Below, in pieces: positions 17,530-27,204 of a stretch of DNA of 64,000 nucleotides. The stretch lies in assembly GCA_015277795.1 (NCBI GenBank), contig CP063848.1:2976001-3040000 (forward strand), given 5' to 3'. How positions within the stretch are numbered: position 1 is the stretch's first letter; each line of letters begins with the position of its first letter. A model generated the notes under the pieces. It was not told where the DNA came from, ran no database searches, and was given only the letters and a program-made list of their open reading frames with translations. This DNA comes from Massilia sp. UMI-21 (GTDB taxonomy: Bacteria; Pseudomonadota; Gammaproteobacteria; Burkholderiales; Burkholderiaceae_D). A program made the translations under genes and the position numbers.

Positions 17530-19392
17530 ATGAAGACGCGCACCCATCTGTTCCTGATGGCTGCCGCCATCCTGATTCCGGTTGCCCTGGCGTTCTGGAT
17601 CGGGGTGTCGATGCTGCTCGACTGGGAACGCGAATCGCGCATCCAACGGGTGCAGGAAACCGCACGCGCCACCGCCCTGCTGGTCGACCGCGAGATCGCC
17701 GTCAAGGAAGCCCTGCTGCGCGTCATCGCCAATTCGGAAAGCCTGGGCGAGGGGAATCTTCCGCGTGTGTACCGCCTGGCCGCGCGCCTGAACGCTGCCG
17801 ATCCGCTGTCCTGGACCACCATGGTGGACGAGCACACCCGGCCGATCTTCAATACGCTGCGCCCGTACGGCGCCGAACTGCCGGGCACGAAGAACCGCTA
17901 CGCCGCCGAGGTGCTGGCCAGCGGCAAGACGCGGGTCTCGGGCTATTTCATCGGCAGTGCCTCGAAACGGGCCGTCGTCTCGGTGGATGTGCCCACGCCG
18001 CCCGGGCATCCGGTACGCTTCGTGGTCAGCCAGGTGTTCGACGCACGCTATTTTGAGCGAGTATTTGCCGGCAGTGCCCTCGAAGCCAGCTGGCTGGTCG
18101 GCATCTTCGATGCGAACGGCGTCACCATCGCCCGCAACCACAATGGCGCCCGGTCGGCCGGCAAGCCGATGCACCCGGAGATGCGCCTGGCCGTCCAGCA
18201 TGCGGGGAGCGGCGTGCTGCGCCACGTCACGCACGAAGGCACCGAGGTGTACGGGGTCTATACGCGCGCAGCCGTCAGTGGCTGGACCATCGTGATCGGG
18301 GTGCCGGTGGCCGCCGTCGAATCGGCCGCGCGCGCCGCCGCCCTGTACGCGACGGTCGCCCTGCTCGTCCTGATGGGCATCGCCCTGCTGATCGCCGTCT
18401 ATTTCGGCAACAAGCTCACCAACGCCCTGCAACGGGCCGGCAGCGTCGCCAATTCCCTGGCGCGCGGCGCGATCGCCAAGCCGCGCCCGACCCGGGTCGA
18501 CGAGGTCGACGCCCTGCTCGACGGCCTGCATTTCACCAGCGAAGCCCTGTCGCGCGAAAGCGCGGCGCGCCAGGCCCTGCAGCACGAGCGCGAGCAGTTG
18601 CTGATCAGCGAACAGCGCGCACGCCGCGTGGCCGAAGCGCAAAGCCGGGCCAAGGACGGCTTCCTGGCGATGCTCGGGCACGAACTGCGCAACCCGCTGG
18701 CGGCAATCTCCGGCGCCATGAGCGTGCTCGACATGCCGAACGTGAAGCCGGAACTGGCGGACAATGCCCGCGAGATCAGCCGGCGCCAGATGCGCCACCT
18801 GACCCGGATCGTGGACGACCTGCTGGACGTCCAGCGCATCCTGTCCGGCAAGATCGTGCTGCGGCGCGGGCCCGTGGACCTGGGCGAGGTGCTGCGTTCC
18901 TGCGTCGAGGCCAAGCGCCTGGTGGACGCCGGCAAGCACGCCTGGGAGGTCGCACTGGCGCCGGCCTGGGTCGACGGCGACCGCACCCGCCTCGAGCAGA
19001 TCGTCGACAACCTGCTGCACAACGCCATCAAGTACACGCCGGCCGGCGGCGGCATCGCCGTCAGTTGCAGTGTGCGAGACCAGGAGGCGGTGGTCGAGGT
19101 CCGCGACAGCGGCGTCGGGCTCGCGCCCGATCTGCTGCCGGTGATCTTCGACGTGCTGGTCCAGGGGCCGACGAGCATCGACCGTGCCCAGGGCGGCCTG
19201 GGCCTCGGCCTGGCACTGGTGAAGGAACTCAGCGCCCTGCACGGCGGCCGGGTGTCGGTGCATAGCGCCGGCGTCGGCCTGGGCTGCACCTTCACCCTGG
19301 TGCTCCCGCTGCGCGCGGCAACGGGATTCGACGCCGACCCGGCCTCGGCGCGCGCATCGGGCCTCCCGCGTCCAAGCCTCGACCCTGCCTGA
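17530..19392 (+). CDS. Membrane sensor histidine kinase
   Basis: 620 aa. A membrane helix near 7-28 and a second near 280-300 flank a periplasmic sensor region of about 250 residues that looks like a Cache fold (SKRAVVSVDVPTPP, ASWLVGIFDANGVTIARN). A HAMP-like and coiled-coil stretch follows, then a HisKA domain with the phospho-acceptor in LGHELRNPLAA (His 384), and an HATPase_c domain with N-box (NLLHNAIKYTP, from 494), DSGVGL and GGLGLGLALVK. No response regulator is adjacent, so it is an orphan kinase in this window. The 220 bp upstream contain a possible -10 (TATAAC) near 17480. Confidence 0.87.
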   Translation: MKTRTHLFLMAAAILIPVALAFWIGVSMLLDWERESRIQRVQETARATALLVDREIAVKEALLRVIANSESLGEGNLPRVYRLAARLNAADPLSWTTMVDEHTRPIFNTLRPYGAELPGTKNRYAAEVLASGKTRVSGYFIGSASKRAVVSVDVPTPPGHPVRFVVSQVFDARYFERVFAGSALEASWLVGIFDANGVTIARNHNGARSAGKPMHPEMRLAVQHAGSGVLRHVTHEGTEVYGVYTRAAVSGWTIVIGVPVAAVESAARAAALYATVALLVLMGIALLIAVYFGNKLTNALQRAGSVANSLARGAIAKPRPTRVDEVDALLDGLHFTSEALSRESAARQALQHEREQLLISEQRARRVAEAQSRAKDGFLAMLGHELRNPLAAISGAMSVLDMPNVKPELADNAREISRRQMRHLTRIVDDLLDVQRILSGKIVLRRGPVDLGEVLRSCVEAKRLVDAGKHAWEVALAPAWVDGDRTRLEQIVDNLLHNAIKYTPAGGGIAVSCSVRDQEAVVEVRDSGVGLAPDLLPVIFDVLVQGPTSIDRAQGGLGLGLALVKELSALHGGRVSVHSAGVGLGCTFTLVLPLRAATGFDADPASARASGLPRPSLDPA

Positions 19393-19453
19393 ACCTGTAA
19401 ATCGACGCTGCCGCCCATACCTGTCCGGTATCGGACACTTCATGGAGCGCCAC

Positions 19454-19990
19454 ATGCGAAGCTTTCTGGGCGGCCTGCTGCGGGCCGCGATCATTGCCAT
19501 CGTGCTGCTCGCCATCTGGGGCCTGCTCGGCCCCTGGCTGCGTCATGCCGTGTACGCGATGCGCCTGCAGGCCATGCCGGTCCCGGGCACGCTGGCGATG
19601 CCGGTAAGCGGGGTGCGGCCGAAAGCACTGCGCGATACCTGGCATGCGGCCCGCAGCGAGGGCCGCAAGCACGAAGGGATCGACATCTTCGCCAGGCGCG
19701 GGACCGCGGTGCGCTCGGCCACCGAGGGCATCGTCTTGCGGGTCGGGACCAACCGCCTCGGCGGCGAGGTGGTATGGGTGCTGGGGCCGGGCGGGCAACG
19801 GCATTACTATGCCCACCTCGACCGTTTCTCGGACGTGGCGCCGGGCATGCGGGTCGAGCAAGGCCGCCTGCTCGGCTATGTCGGCAATAGCGGGAATGCG
19901 AAGACCACGCCGCCACACCTGCACTACGGCGTGTATGGCAGGGATGGGCCGCTCAATCCCTATCCCTTGCTCAAGGCCGCGCCTAGATGA
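19454..19990 (+). CDS. M23 family peptidoglycan endopeptidase
   Basis: 178 aa. An N-terminal membrane anchor (LRAAIIAIVLLAIWGLLGPWL) precedes a LytM/M23 zinc domain with the metal ligands in HEGIDIF and HLHYGVYG plus the HYYAHLDRF strand. M23 enzymes cut peptide crosslinks or activate amidases in the periplasm. The start is placed at the second ATG, which has GGAG six bases upstream; an ATG four codons earlier is possible. Its stop overlaps the convergent PBP1a stop by eight bases. Confidence 0.85.
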   Translation: MRSFLGGLLRAAIIAIVLLAIWGLLGPWLRHAVYAMRLQAMPVPGTLAMPVSGVRPKALRDTWHAARSEGRKHEGIDIFARRGTAVRSATEGIVLRVGTNRLGGEVVWVLGPGGQRHYYAHLDRFSDVAPGMRVEQGRLLGYVGNSGNAKTTPPHLHYGVYGRDGPLNPYPLLKAAPR

Positions 19991-22487
19991 TGTCTTCGTC
20001 GCCGGCGGCCGGCGCCGGCGGCCGAAGCTCGGGCAAGCCGGCCGGGGGCGGCGCCGTCTGCACCGGCGCCGGCTGGAACGGCTGCGGCGCCGGCACATCC
20101 TCGTCCTCGATCGGCGCCGGGTCGGGCATCTCGGCGTCTTCCGCCGGCATCTCGCCCTCGAGTTCGAGCTCGCCCGGTCCCTCTTCGACGTATTCGGGCT
20201 CCTCCACCTGGCGCGGCGGCGCCGGACGCCCGCCCGGCAGCATCGCATCCGGGTCCAGCTTGCCGCTGTCGAGGGCCGAGCGCATGAAGTCGCCCACCAG
20301 CAGCAGCGCGTTGTGACCGCCCTGCCCCCAGTAACTGCTGCGCATGCTCACCCGGTTGTCGTTGAAGCCCACCCAGGCGCCCGTTACCAGGTTCGGGTGC
20401 ATCAGGATGAACCAACCGTCGGTATTGTTCTGGGTGGTGCCGGTCTTGCCGGCCACGTCGCCGTCGATGCCGAAGCGGTAGCGTACCCCGCCGCCGGTGC
20501 CGCGGCTGACCACCCCGCGCAGGATATCGATCAGGGTCACCGCAGCCTCCTGCGACAGCACGCGTTCGGGGGCATCGGGCGCGAAGTCGGCGATGGTCTT
20601 GCCGTCGCGGTCGGTGATGCGGCGCACGAACACCGGCTTGCGGTACTCGCCCTGCGCCGCGATGGTGCTGTAGGCGCTGACCATCTCGAGCAGGGTCACC
20701 GGACTGGTGCCGAGGGCCAGCGAAGGCACGGCCGACAACTTGCTCTCGCGGATGCCCATGTTCCGGGCCAGCCGCACCACCGGGCTCACGCCGACCTGCT
20801 GCATCACCTGCGCGGTGATGGTGTTCTTCGAGTAGACCAGGCCGTCGCGCATGCTCATCATGGCGCCGCTGCTGCCCGCCATGTCGGTGGGGCGCCAGAC
20901 CGTGCCGCCGATGCGGATGTCCTGCACCACGTCGCGGTAGCGCTGGTCGGGCGGGATGCCGCTTTCGAGCGCGGCCGCGTAGACGATCGGCTTGAAGGTC
21001 GAGCCGGGCTGGCGCGACGCCTGCACCACGTGGTCGAACTGGTCGCGCTCGAAGCTGCGGCTGCCGACCCAGGCCCGGACCTCGCCGGTATGCGGGTCCA
21101 TCGCCACGAAACCCGCCTCCAGGCGCGACTTGGCCGCCTTCAGCCCGCGCATGAATGCGCGGTCGGCCTTCAGGCGCTCAAGGGCGCCGGCCGGGGCTTC
21201 GCCGTCCTCGACGGCGCCGCGGTACTCGCCGCTCTCGCGCACGAATGCGTCCAGTTCGCGTGCATGCGAGGCCCAGTAATACGAGAACGGATCGACGTCG
21301 TCGCGCATCGACGTATACATGCCGGTCGAGGTCGAGCGCGGCATTCCCCGGTAGGCCCATTCGACGTCGGCGATGGCCTGCAGCGTATTGGTCTGGCGCG
21401 CCACCGCGCGTACCGCCGCCGCCTGCAGTTCCTGGTCGAGCGTGGTGTGTACCACCAGGCCGTCGAGCTGCAGGTCGTAGTCGTTCTCCTCGGCCCAGTC
21501 GAGCAGCCACTTGCGCACGTAGGCGGTGAAATGGTCGTCCTTGCCGCTGCGGTCGTTCAGGCGCGCGAAACGTACCCGCAGCGGGCGCTTGGCCAGCGCG
21601 CGGTAGCGCGCCTCGCTGAAGGCCCCGTGCTTGGCCATCTGCGACAGCACCACGTTGCGGCGCTTCTTGGAGCGTTCCGGATTGGCCACCGGGTTATAGT
21701 AATGGGTACCCTTGAGCATGCCCACCAGGGTCGCCGCTTCCAGCACGTCGAGCCTGGCGGCCGGCTTGCCGAAATAGGTGCGCGCCGCCATCTCGATGCC
21801 GTAGGCGTTGTACAGGAAGGGCACCGTGTTCAGGTAGGCTTCGAGGATTTCGGTCTTGCTGTAGGTGTTCTCGATCTTGATCGCGGTGATCAGTTCCTTC
21901 ATCTTGCGGTTCAGGTTGCGCGAACGCCCGATCGCTTCGGGGAACATATTGCGCGCCAGCTGCTGGGTAATGGTCGAGCCGCCCTGGGCGTCGCCCTTGA
22001 GCGTCGCGACCAGGGCGCCGGCCACGCGCCGGAAGTCGATGCCGTGGTGGTCGTAGAAGCGGTGGTCTTCGGTGGAAATCAGCGCCTTGACCACGTGCGG
22101 GGAAATCTGCGACAGCCTGACCCGTTCCTGCAGGCCCTTCTCGAAGCTGCCCAGCTCCTTGCCATCGGCCGACAGGATCACGCTCGGGCGCGCGGTGTTG
22201 GCCTGGCGCAGGTCGTCGATGCCGGGGGTGAGCGGAATCAGGATCACCAGGTAGAGGAAGAAGGCCATCAGGCCGGCCGCCGTTGCCCACAGCCCGATGA
22301 GCAGGGCCTGCTCGGCGCGCGGGCGGTCGCGCAGGCGCGCCAGCGCCATCGCATACCCGGCCCGGGCGCGCCCACGGGCGCGGTCGAACAGGCGCCGGCC
22401 CTGCCGGCCGAAGGCGGCGCGGCGCGTGCGATCGGATGCGCTGCCCTCCGGTCCCGAATGGGGTTCGATTTTTTCTTCCTGGTCCAC
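19983..22487 (-). CDS. mrcA: Penicillin-binding protein 1A (bifunctional class A PBP)
   Basis: 834 aa. Cytoplasmic N-tail, one membrane helix (about 62-84), a glycosyltransferase-51 domain with the catalytic Glu in STEDHRFYDHHG (Glu 140) and GGSTITQQLARN, then a transpeptidase with STFK (496-499), SKN (553-555) and KTGT (681-684). All catalytic residues are intact. It polymerises and crosslinks peptidoglycan. The last 75 residues are an acidic Pro/Glu-rich tail (VEEPEYVEEGPGELELEGE...) not usual in PBP1a. The start is set at GTG 22487 behind AAGGA; ATG 22538 is an alternative. It is convergent with an M23 peptidase. Confidence 0.9.
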   Translation of the reverse strand: MDQEEKIEPHSGPEGSASDRTRRAAFGRQGRRLFDRARGRARAGYAMALARLRDRPRAEQALLIGLWATAAGLMAFFLYLVILIPLTPGIDDLRQANTARPSVILSADGKELGSFEKGLQERVRLSQISPHVVKALISTEDHRFYDHHGIDFRRVAGALVATLKGDAQGGSTITQQLARNMFPEAIGRSRNLNRKMKELITAIKIENTYSKTEILEAYLNTVPFLYNAYGIEMAARTYFGKPAARLDVLEAATLVGMLKGTHYYNPVANPERSKKRRNVVLSQMAKHGAFSEARYRALAKRPLRVRFARLNDRSGKDDHFTAYVRKWLLDWAEENDYDLQLDGLVVHTTLDQELQAAAVRAVARQTNTLQAIADVEWAYRGMPRSTSTGMYTSMRDDVDPFSYYWASHARELDAFVRESGEYRGAVEDGEAPAGALERLKADRAFMRGLKAAKSRLEAGFVAMDPHTGEVRAWVGSRSFERDQFDHVVQASRQPGSTFKPIVYAAALESGIPPDQRYRDVVQDIRIGGTVWRPTDMAGSSGAMMSMRDGLVYSKNTITAQVMQQVGVSPVVRLARNMGIRESKLSAVPSLALGTSPVTLLEMVSAYSTIAAQGEYRKPVFVRRITDRDGKTIADFAPDAPERVLSQEAAVTLIDILRGVVSRGTGGGVRYRFGIDGDVAGKTGTTQNNTDGWFILMHPNLVTGAWVGFNDNRVSMRSSYWGQGGHNALLLVGDFMRSALDSGKLDPDAMLPGGRPAPPRQVEEPEYVEEGPGELELEGEMPAEDAEMPDPAPIEDEDVPAPQPFQPAPVQTAPPPAGLPELRPPAPAAGDEDII

Positions 22488-22672
22488 GATACGAATCCTT
22501 GCTGCAAATGGCGGCTGGGCGCGCGCGCAGCGCGCCATGCTCTTGTGCGAACGCGCGGTGTCGGGGACATTGCGCGCCTTGTTAATGCGGCAAGTATAGC
22601 CGACCGCGACCGAACCCACGGTCCGCTTCGCCCGGCGCCGCTGGCGGCAGGCCGCGGGCCGGATCGCTGCGC

Positions 22673-25486
22673 TCAGCCATGCGCCGGGTCGGGTTCCACC
22701 CTGCCCTTGCGCAGCAAGGCCTCGACCTGTTGCACCGGTTCGGGCCGGGCAAAGATATGTCCCTGCACTTCGTCGCAGCCGCGCCCGCGCAGGTAGTCGA
22801 GCTGCTCGATGGTTTCGACGCCCTCGGCGATCACCTGCATGCGCAGGCCGTGCGCCAGCGAGATGATGGCGTCGACCATCGCGGCGCCGTCGGGGCTGAG
22901 CACGATGTCGTGGACGAAGGAGCGGTCGATCTTGAGCACATCCACCGGGAAGCGCTTCAGGTAGGCCAGGCTGGAATAGCCGGTGCCGAAGTCGTCGATC
23001 GACAGCTTCACCCCCATCGCCTTCAGGCAGCGCATGGTCTCGATCGCGGCTTCGACATCGGCCATCATCATGCTTTCGGTCAGTTCGATCTCGAGCGAGT
23101 CGGCCTCCATGCCGGTCTCCTCCAGCACCTGGCGCACGGTCTGCACCAGGTCGGGCTCGGCGAACTGGCGCGCCGACAGGTTGACCCCGATGCGCAGCGG
23201 TCCGAGCCCGGAGCGCTGCCAGTGGCAGTTCTGGCGGCAGGCCGTGCGCAGCACCCAGGCGCCGATCGGCACGATCAGGCCGGTTTCCTCGGCCAGCGCA
23301 ATGAAGCGCTCCGGGAGCACGGTGCCGAGCTGCGGGTGGCGCCAGCGGATCAGCGCCTCGGTACCGACCACGCGGCCGCTGCCGAGCTCGACCTGCGGCT
23401 GGAAAACCAATTCGAACTGGTCGTCGCGCAGCGCGCCGCGCAGGGCAGCTTCCAGGGCCAGGCGGTCGCTGGCGTGCGCGTTCATGTGCGGCGCATAGAA
23501 CTGGACCGCGTTGCGCCCGGTCTGCTTGGTGCGGTACATCGCTACTTCGGCGTGCTTCACGAGGGTGTCCGGATCCTGTCCATCGACCGGATAGCCCGCC
23601 ACGCCCGCACTCGAACCGAACACCAGCGTGTGATCCTCGCAGCACAGCGGTTCGGCGATGGCGTCGCGCACCGCCTGCACCCGCGCCGCCGCCTGGCGCT
23701 CGTCCGCGTAGCCGACCAGCACCAGCACGAAATTGTCGCCGCCGGCGCGGGCGGCGGTATCGGCCTGCCGGATCGCGCCCGCGATCCGGTTCGCGATCGC
23801 GCGCAGGGCATCATCGCCAAGCCGGCGTCCGAGCGTGTCGTTGACCAGTTTGAAGTGGTCGATGTCGAGCGCCACCACCCACACCGGGACGCCGCCCGCA
23901 TTCGCGATGGCGCGCTCGATACGGTCGGCCAGCAGCGCGGAATTGGCCAGCCCGGTGAGCGTGTCGTAGCGCGCCCGGTGCGCCAGTTCGGCCTCGTAGC
24001 GCTTGGCCACGGTGACGTCATAGGTGGTCACCACGAAGTGCTCGGTGGCGCCCTGCGCGTTGCTGACCGGGGCGATGTAGACCTCGCTGACCAGTTCACG
24101 GCCGTCGCGGGTCGCCTGGTGCACCAGTGCGTGGCCCTTGCGGCCCTCGTGGAGCGCCTGGCGCAGTTCTTCCAGACCCGGCTCGTCGCTGTCGGCGCGC
24201 GCCAGGCTGGCCAGCGGCTTGCCGGTGAGCCCGCCCGGTCCGTAGCCGAGCGTGCGCTCGCAGGACGGATTCGCGTATTCGATCGGGTAGCCGTGGCGGG
24301 ACGCGCTGATCAGGAGGATCGGATTGGCGGCCGACTCGATGGCGCGCTGGTGCAGGCGCAGCGCTCCGGCGGTCATGGCCAGGTCGGCGGTGCGGCGCTC
24401 GACCAGGGATTCGATGCGGCGGGTCCGGGCGCTGCGCTGCTGCACCAGCGCGGCGGCCGCCAGCGTCAGCACGCAGCCGTAGCCGAGGATCGACAGCGAG
24501 CCGACCTGGCCATCGAGGCCGTGGCCGCGCTGCACCGCCCGCATCTCCCAGTGCGAACCGGAAACCTCGAACGCGCGCGTGAGGACGGTCGGCGCGCCGC
24601 CCAGCCAGCGCTCCCAGAGCGTGCGCGGCGCCGGCTCGGCGGGGTGGTTGAACACCGCCACGCGTTCGCCGCTGCGGGTGCGCCCGTACAGCGTCAGCGC
24701 AAACCCCGCATTGTCCAGCAGGCGCGCCGCGTGCAGGCTGCCGCCGATCAGCAGGCCGGTGTCGATGACCACGACCGTGATGCCGAGTACCGCCGCGCGC
24801 CGCGCCGCCACGCTCGAGAGCTCGGCACCGGCCCGGTAGACCGGCATCGCCACCAGCATGCCGCGCAGCGCGCCGTCGCCCGCCAGCAGGCGCAGCACCG
24901 GGCTGGCGGTCGGTTCTCCCGAGTCGACCGCGCGCTGGGTGAAGTCGCGCTGTTCGGGCCGCGACCAGGCGTCGAAGCCGAACACCTGGGCGTTGTTGAC
25001 GACCGGCACCACGTAGTCGATGACCAGATAGCGCGGGCGCGGGGCCGCAGGCAGCAGGGCGCCGTCCGGGCCGCGCTCGCGGATCGCGAATCCGGGCCAG
25101 AAGCGACGGCGCTCGGCTTCGAAGGCCGGGCGCTCGGCGGCGCCGACGTAGCGCTGGTATTCGAGCGCCGCCAGGTAGCCGTTGCTGCTGGCGAGCGGCT
25201 GCGCAAAGGCATCGAAGGCCTCGCGCGAGACCGCGCCGCCGCCGGCCGTGAACAGCAGGTTCAGCGCGTGCAGGTCGTGCACGGCATCGGCAAAGGCGCG
25301 CGTGACGGCAGCGGCGCGCACGGCTGCCCGCTGCGCGAAGTCGGCGCGCGCACTGTCCGCCTCCAGCGCGCGCGCCACGCCGAACAGCACAGCCGTCAGC
25401 GCGAACCCGGCCAGGGAGGTCGCCACGGCAGCGCGGGAGACGATGCGCCGCCGCTGGAACAGCGGGAGGGCGAGCAGCCGATTCAT
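22673..25486 (-). CDS. CHASE-PAS-GGDEF-EAL signalling protein
   Basis: 937 aa. An N-terminal membrane helix and a periplasmic CHASE-like sensor (YLAALEYQRYVGAAERPAFEAE, FGFDAWSRPEQRDF), a second membrane helix near 360, a PAS domain, a GGDEF domain whose signature is GGDNF (582-586), and an EAL domain with intact EALIRW, ELTES, DDFGTGYSSL, KIDRSF and EGVET. The EAL part should hydrolyse c-di-GMP; the cyclase part carries Asn for the fourth signature residue, so its activity is doubtful and it may act as a GTP sensor. ATG at MNRLLALPL is chosen. Confidence 0.87.
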   Translation of the reverse strand: MNRLLALPLFQRRRIVSRAAVATSLAGFALTAVLFGVARALEADSARADFAQRAAVRAAAVTRAFADAVHDLHALNLLFTAGGGAVSREAFDAFAQPLASSNGYLAALEYQRYVGAAERPAFEAERRRFWPGFAIRERGPDGALLPAAPRPRYLVIDYVVPVVNNAQVFGFDAWSRPEQRDFTQRAVDSGEPTASPVLRLLAGDGALRGMLVAMPVYRAGAELSSVAARRAAVLGITVVVIDTGLLIGGSLHAARLLDNAGFALTLYGRTRSGERVAVFNHPAEPAPRTLWERWLGGAPTVLTRAFEVSGSHWEMRAVQRGHGLDGQVGSLSILGYGCVLTLAAAALVQQRSARTRRIESLVERRTADLAMTAGALRLHQRAIESAANPILLISASRHGYPIEYANPSCERTLGYGPGGLTGKPLASLARADSDEPGLEELRQALHEGRKGHALVHQATRDGRELVSEVYIAPVSNAQGATEHFVVTTYDVTVAKRYEAELAHRARYDTLTGLANSALLADRIERAIANAGGVPVWVVALDIDHFKLVNDTLGRRLGDDALRAIANRIAGAIRQADTAARAGGDNFVLVLVGYADERQAAARVQAVRDAIAEPLCCEDHTLVFGSSAGVAGYPVDGQDPDTLVKHAEVAMYRTKQTGRNAVQFYAPHMNAHASDRLALEAALRGALRDDQFELVFQPQVELGSGRVVGTEALIRWRHPQLGTVLPERFIALAEETGLIVPIGAWVLRTACRQNCHWQRSGLGPLRIGVNLSARQFAEPDLVQTVRQVLEETGMEADSLEIELTESMMMADVEAAIETMRCLKAMGVKLSIDDFGTGYSSLAYLKRFPVDVLKIDRSFVHDIVLSPDGAAMVDAIISLAHGLRMQVIAEGVETIEQLDYLRGRGCDEVQGHIFARPEPVQQVEALLRKGRVEPDPAHG

Positions 25487-25589
25487 ATGGCCTATCCTAG
25501 CGCATGCGGTCCGGCGCCGCGCCACGTTTCGGCTGCGCAAAGGCCGGGGTCGCCATCCGGCCGGCATGGTTTTCGGCTATGATCGCGCC

Positions 25590-26150
25590 ATGTCTGAAAA
25601 TTCCTCCATTTCTGCCGGGAACCCTTCGCCGGGGCAGCCCGCCTCGCAGCCCACTTTGCAGCCCGCCTCACAGTCCAGCTCGCAGCCCGACAGCGAACAG
25701 CCGATGCGGGTGCTGCGGCAGTTCCGTATCGTGTTCAACGCGGTCAAGAGCCATTTCCGCCAGGTCGAGCGCGAAGCCGGCCTGGGCGGCGCCCAGTTGT
25801 GGGCGCTGTCGGTGATCGAGCGCCATCCCGGCATCGGGGCCACCGGTCTGGCGCGCGAGCTCGACATCCACCAGTCGACTGCCAGCAACCTGGTACGCGG
25901 CCTGGTCGAGCGTGGCTACGTGACCGGCAGCCGCGAAGGGGCGGACCGGCGCACCGTCGCGCTGCATGTGCAGCCGCCCGGGCTCGAGGTGCTGCAGCGC
26001 GCCCCGATGCCCTTTGCCGGCGTGCTGCCGGACGCGCTCGCCAGCCTGGACCTCGCCACCCTGGCGCAACTGGAAGGCAATCTCTCCTGCCTGATCGCCC
26101 GACTCGACGTGGACGACGAGGCCGGGCAGTTGCCGCTCTCCCAGCTCTGA
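25590..26150 (+). CDS. MarR family transcriptional regulator
   Basis: 186 aa. A Gln/Pro/Ser-rich repetitive N-tail (about 12-36) precedes a winged helix-turn-helix: LWALSVIERHPGIGATGLARELDIHQSTASNLVRGLVERGYV, then ADRRTVALHVQ as the wing. The long repetitive tail is unusual for MarR proteins. No target operon is evident; it is divergent from the CHASE-EAL gene with about 100 bp between, so that gene is a candidate target. An in-frame ATG eight codons upstream cannot be excluded; neither has a strong ribosome site. Confidence 0.8.
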   Translation: MSENSSISAGNPSPGQPASQPTLQPASQSSSQPDSEQPMRVLRQFRIVFNAVKSHFRQVEREAGLGGAQLWALSVIERHPGIGATGLARELDIHQSTASNLVRGLVERGYVTGSREGADRRTVALHVQPPGLEVLQRAPMPFAGVLPDALASLDLATLAQLEGNLSCLIARLDVDDEAGQLPLSQL

Positions 26151-26285
26151 GGCCGGTGCCAGGGTCTGTCTGAGGCGTCCCCGGCACGGGACAGCGACTT
26201 TCCGTCGGGTGGTCGGCTCGGCCGACCGCGCGTCCCGGCCGCCCCCACGAGCCATGACAAGAATGTCCTTGTCGCGACGCCGTAT

Positions 26286-27002
26286 TCAGTCAGTCAGACC
26301 CTGGCAGTCCTTGCGGACCATGTAGACGAAGTGGGAGCGTAGCGGCGGCAGCAGCGCCGCGAGCCCCTCGTGCACGAGGCCAGGCAGGCCGGCGAGCGCG
26401 CGCGCGAGCGGCGGCGCAAGCAGCAAGGTACGGTAATGGCGTTCGCGCGCCGGCCAGAGACGGTCGAGCTCCGCTCGGGTCAGCTTGCGTACGTTGCGGT
26501 TGCGCGGATTGTTGTAGCGGAAGTCGAACACCATGCACCAGCCGCCGGGCCGGAGCATGCGCCACATGTCGCCGGCCAGCGCCTGCCGTGTGGCTTCGTC
26601 CAGGATCGATGAAAACACCGTGTGTGCGGTGACCAGGTCGACGCTGCCGTCCGCCAGGCTGTCGAGCCCGCCGAGATGCCAGTGGACGCCCTGCGCGGTC
26701 CTGAGGCGGGCCAGTTCCAGCCGTTCCGGCAGCAGCTCGGTGCCGGTCAGCTTGTGCGGGCTGGCGCCCCAGTCGATGAGCTGGCGCAGGAAACTGCCGG
26801 TGCCGCAGCCGACGTCCAGTACCCGGAGCGCGGCCAGGTTCGGCCCGACCGTCTTGCGCAGCATGGCGCCGAGCGCGCGGGTGCGGTCCGCCGATTGCTG
26901 CAGGACTTCCGGACGAAGCCGTTCGTAGCGGCGCAGCGCGCGGCCACCGCTCCACTGACGATAGATTCGTGCAATACGCTCGTGCTCATGTTCGCGTGTC
27001 AT
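26286..27002 (-). CDS. Class I SAM-dependent methyltransferase
   Basis: 238 aa. The SAM-binding motif I is VLDVGCGTGSFL, followed by an acidic end of β2 (GTELLPERLELA) and a motif-IV-like SVDLVTAHTVFSSILD. The C-terminus WRMLRPGGWCMVFDFRYNNPRNRNVRKLT is typical of small-molecule or lipid methyltransferases. The substrate is unknown. Neighbours give no pathway: it is convergent with marR and followed upstream by an unrelated ligase operon. Confidence 0.8.
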   Translation of the reverse strand: MTREHEHERIARIYRQWSGGRALRRYERLRPEVLQQSADRTRALGAMLRKTVGPNLAALRVLDVGCGTGSFLRQLIDWGASPHKLTGTELLPERLELARLRTAQGVHWHLGGLDSLADGSVDLVTAHTVFSSILDEATRQALAGDMWRMLRPGGWCMVFDFRYNNPRNRNVRKLTRAELDRLWPARERHYRTLLLAPPLARALAGLPGLVHEGLAALLPPLRSHFVYMVRKDCQGLTD

Positions 27003-27204
27003 CGCCTCGGCTGCCGCTCATGTTCCCGTCGGGGTGATTGTGCGTAAAGCCCTCGCGGCCGCGTTTGCGCCGCGGCAGGCGCCGGAAATAAACCGGGAAC
27101 CTTTACAAGAATTTACACTGCACGCCTCGCGGACCCGGGGACGCGACAGGCACGCACTGCGCGTTGCCGGCGGCCGGGTCAAGCCATTGACTGAACGGCG
27201 GTAT

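Noticed and set aside
19644..22796. Plus-strand open frame of 1050 codons opposite PBP1a
   Set aside because: Antisense shadow of a clear PBP1a gene; composition is typical of reverse-complement reading in high-GC DNA.
22488..23645. Upstream extension of the PBP1a frame to 1220 codons
   Set aside because: The extra 386 codons overlap the CHASE-EAL gene out of frame and look like a shadow; a GTG with AAGGA at 22487 is a better start.
22679..25582. Plus-strand open frame of 967 codons opposite the CHASE-EAL gene
   Set aside because: Antisense shadow; the minus-strand frame has all the GGDEF/EAL motifs.
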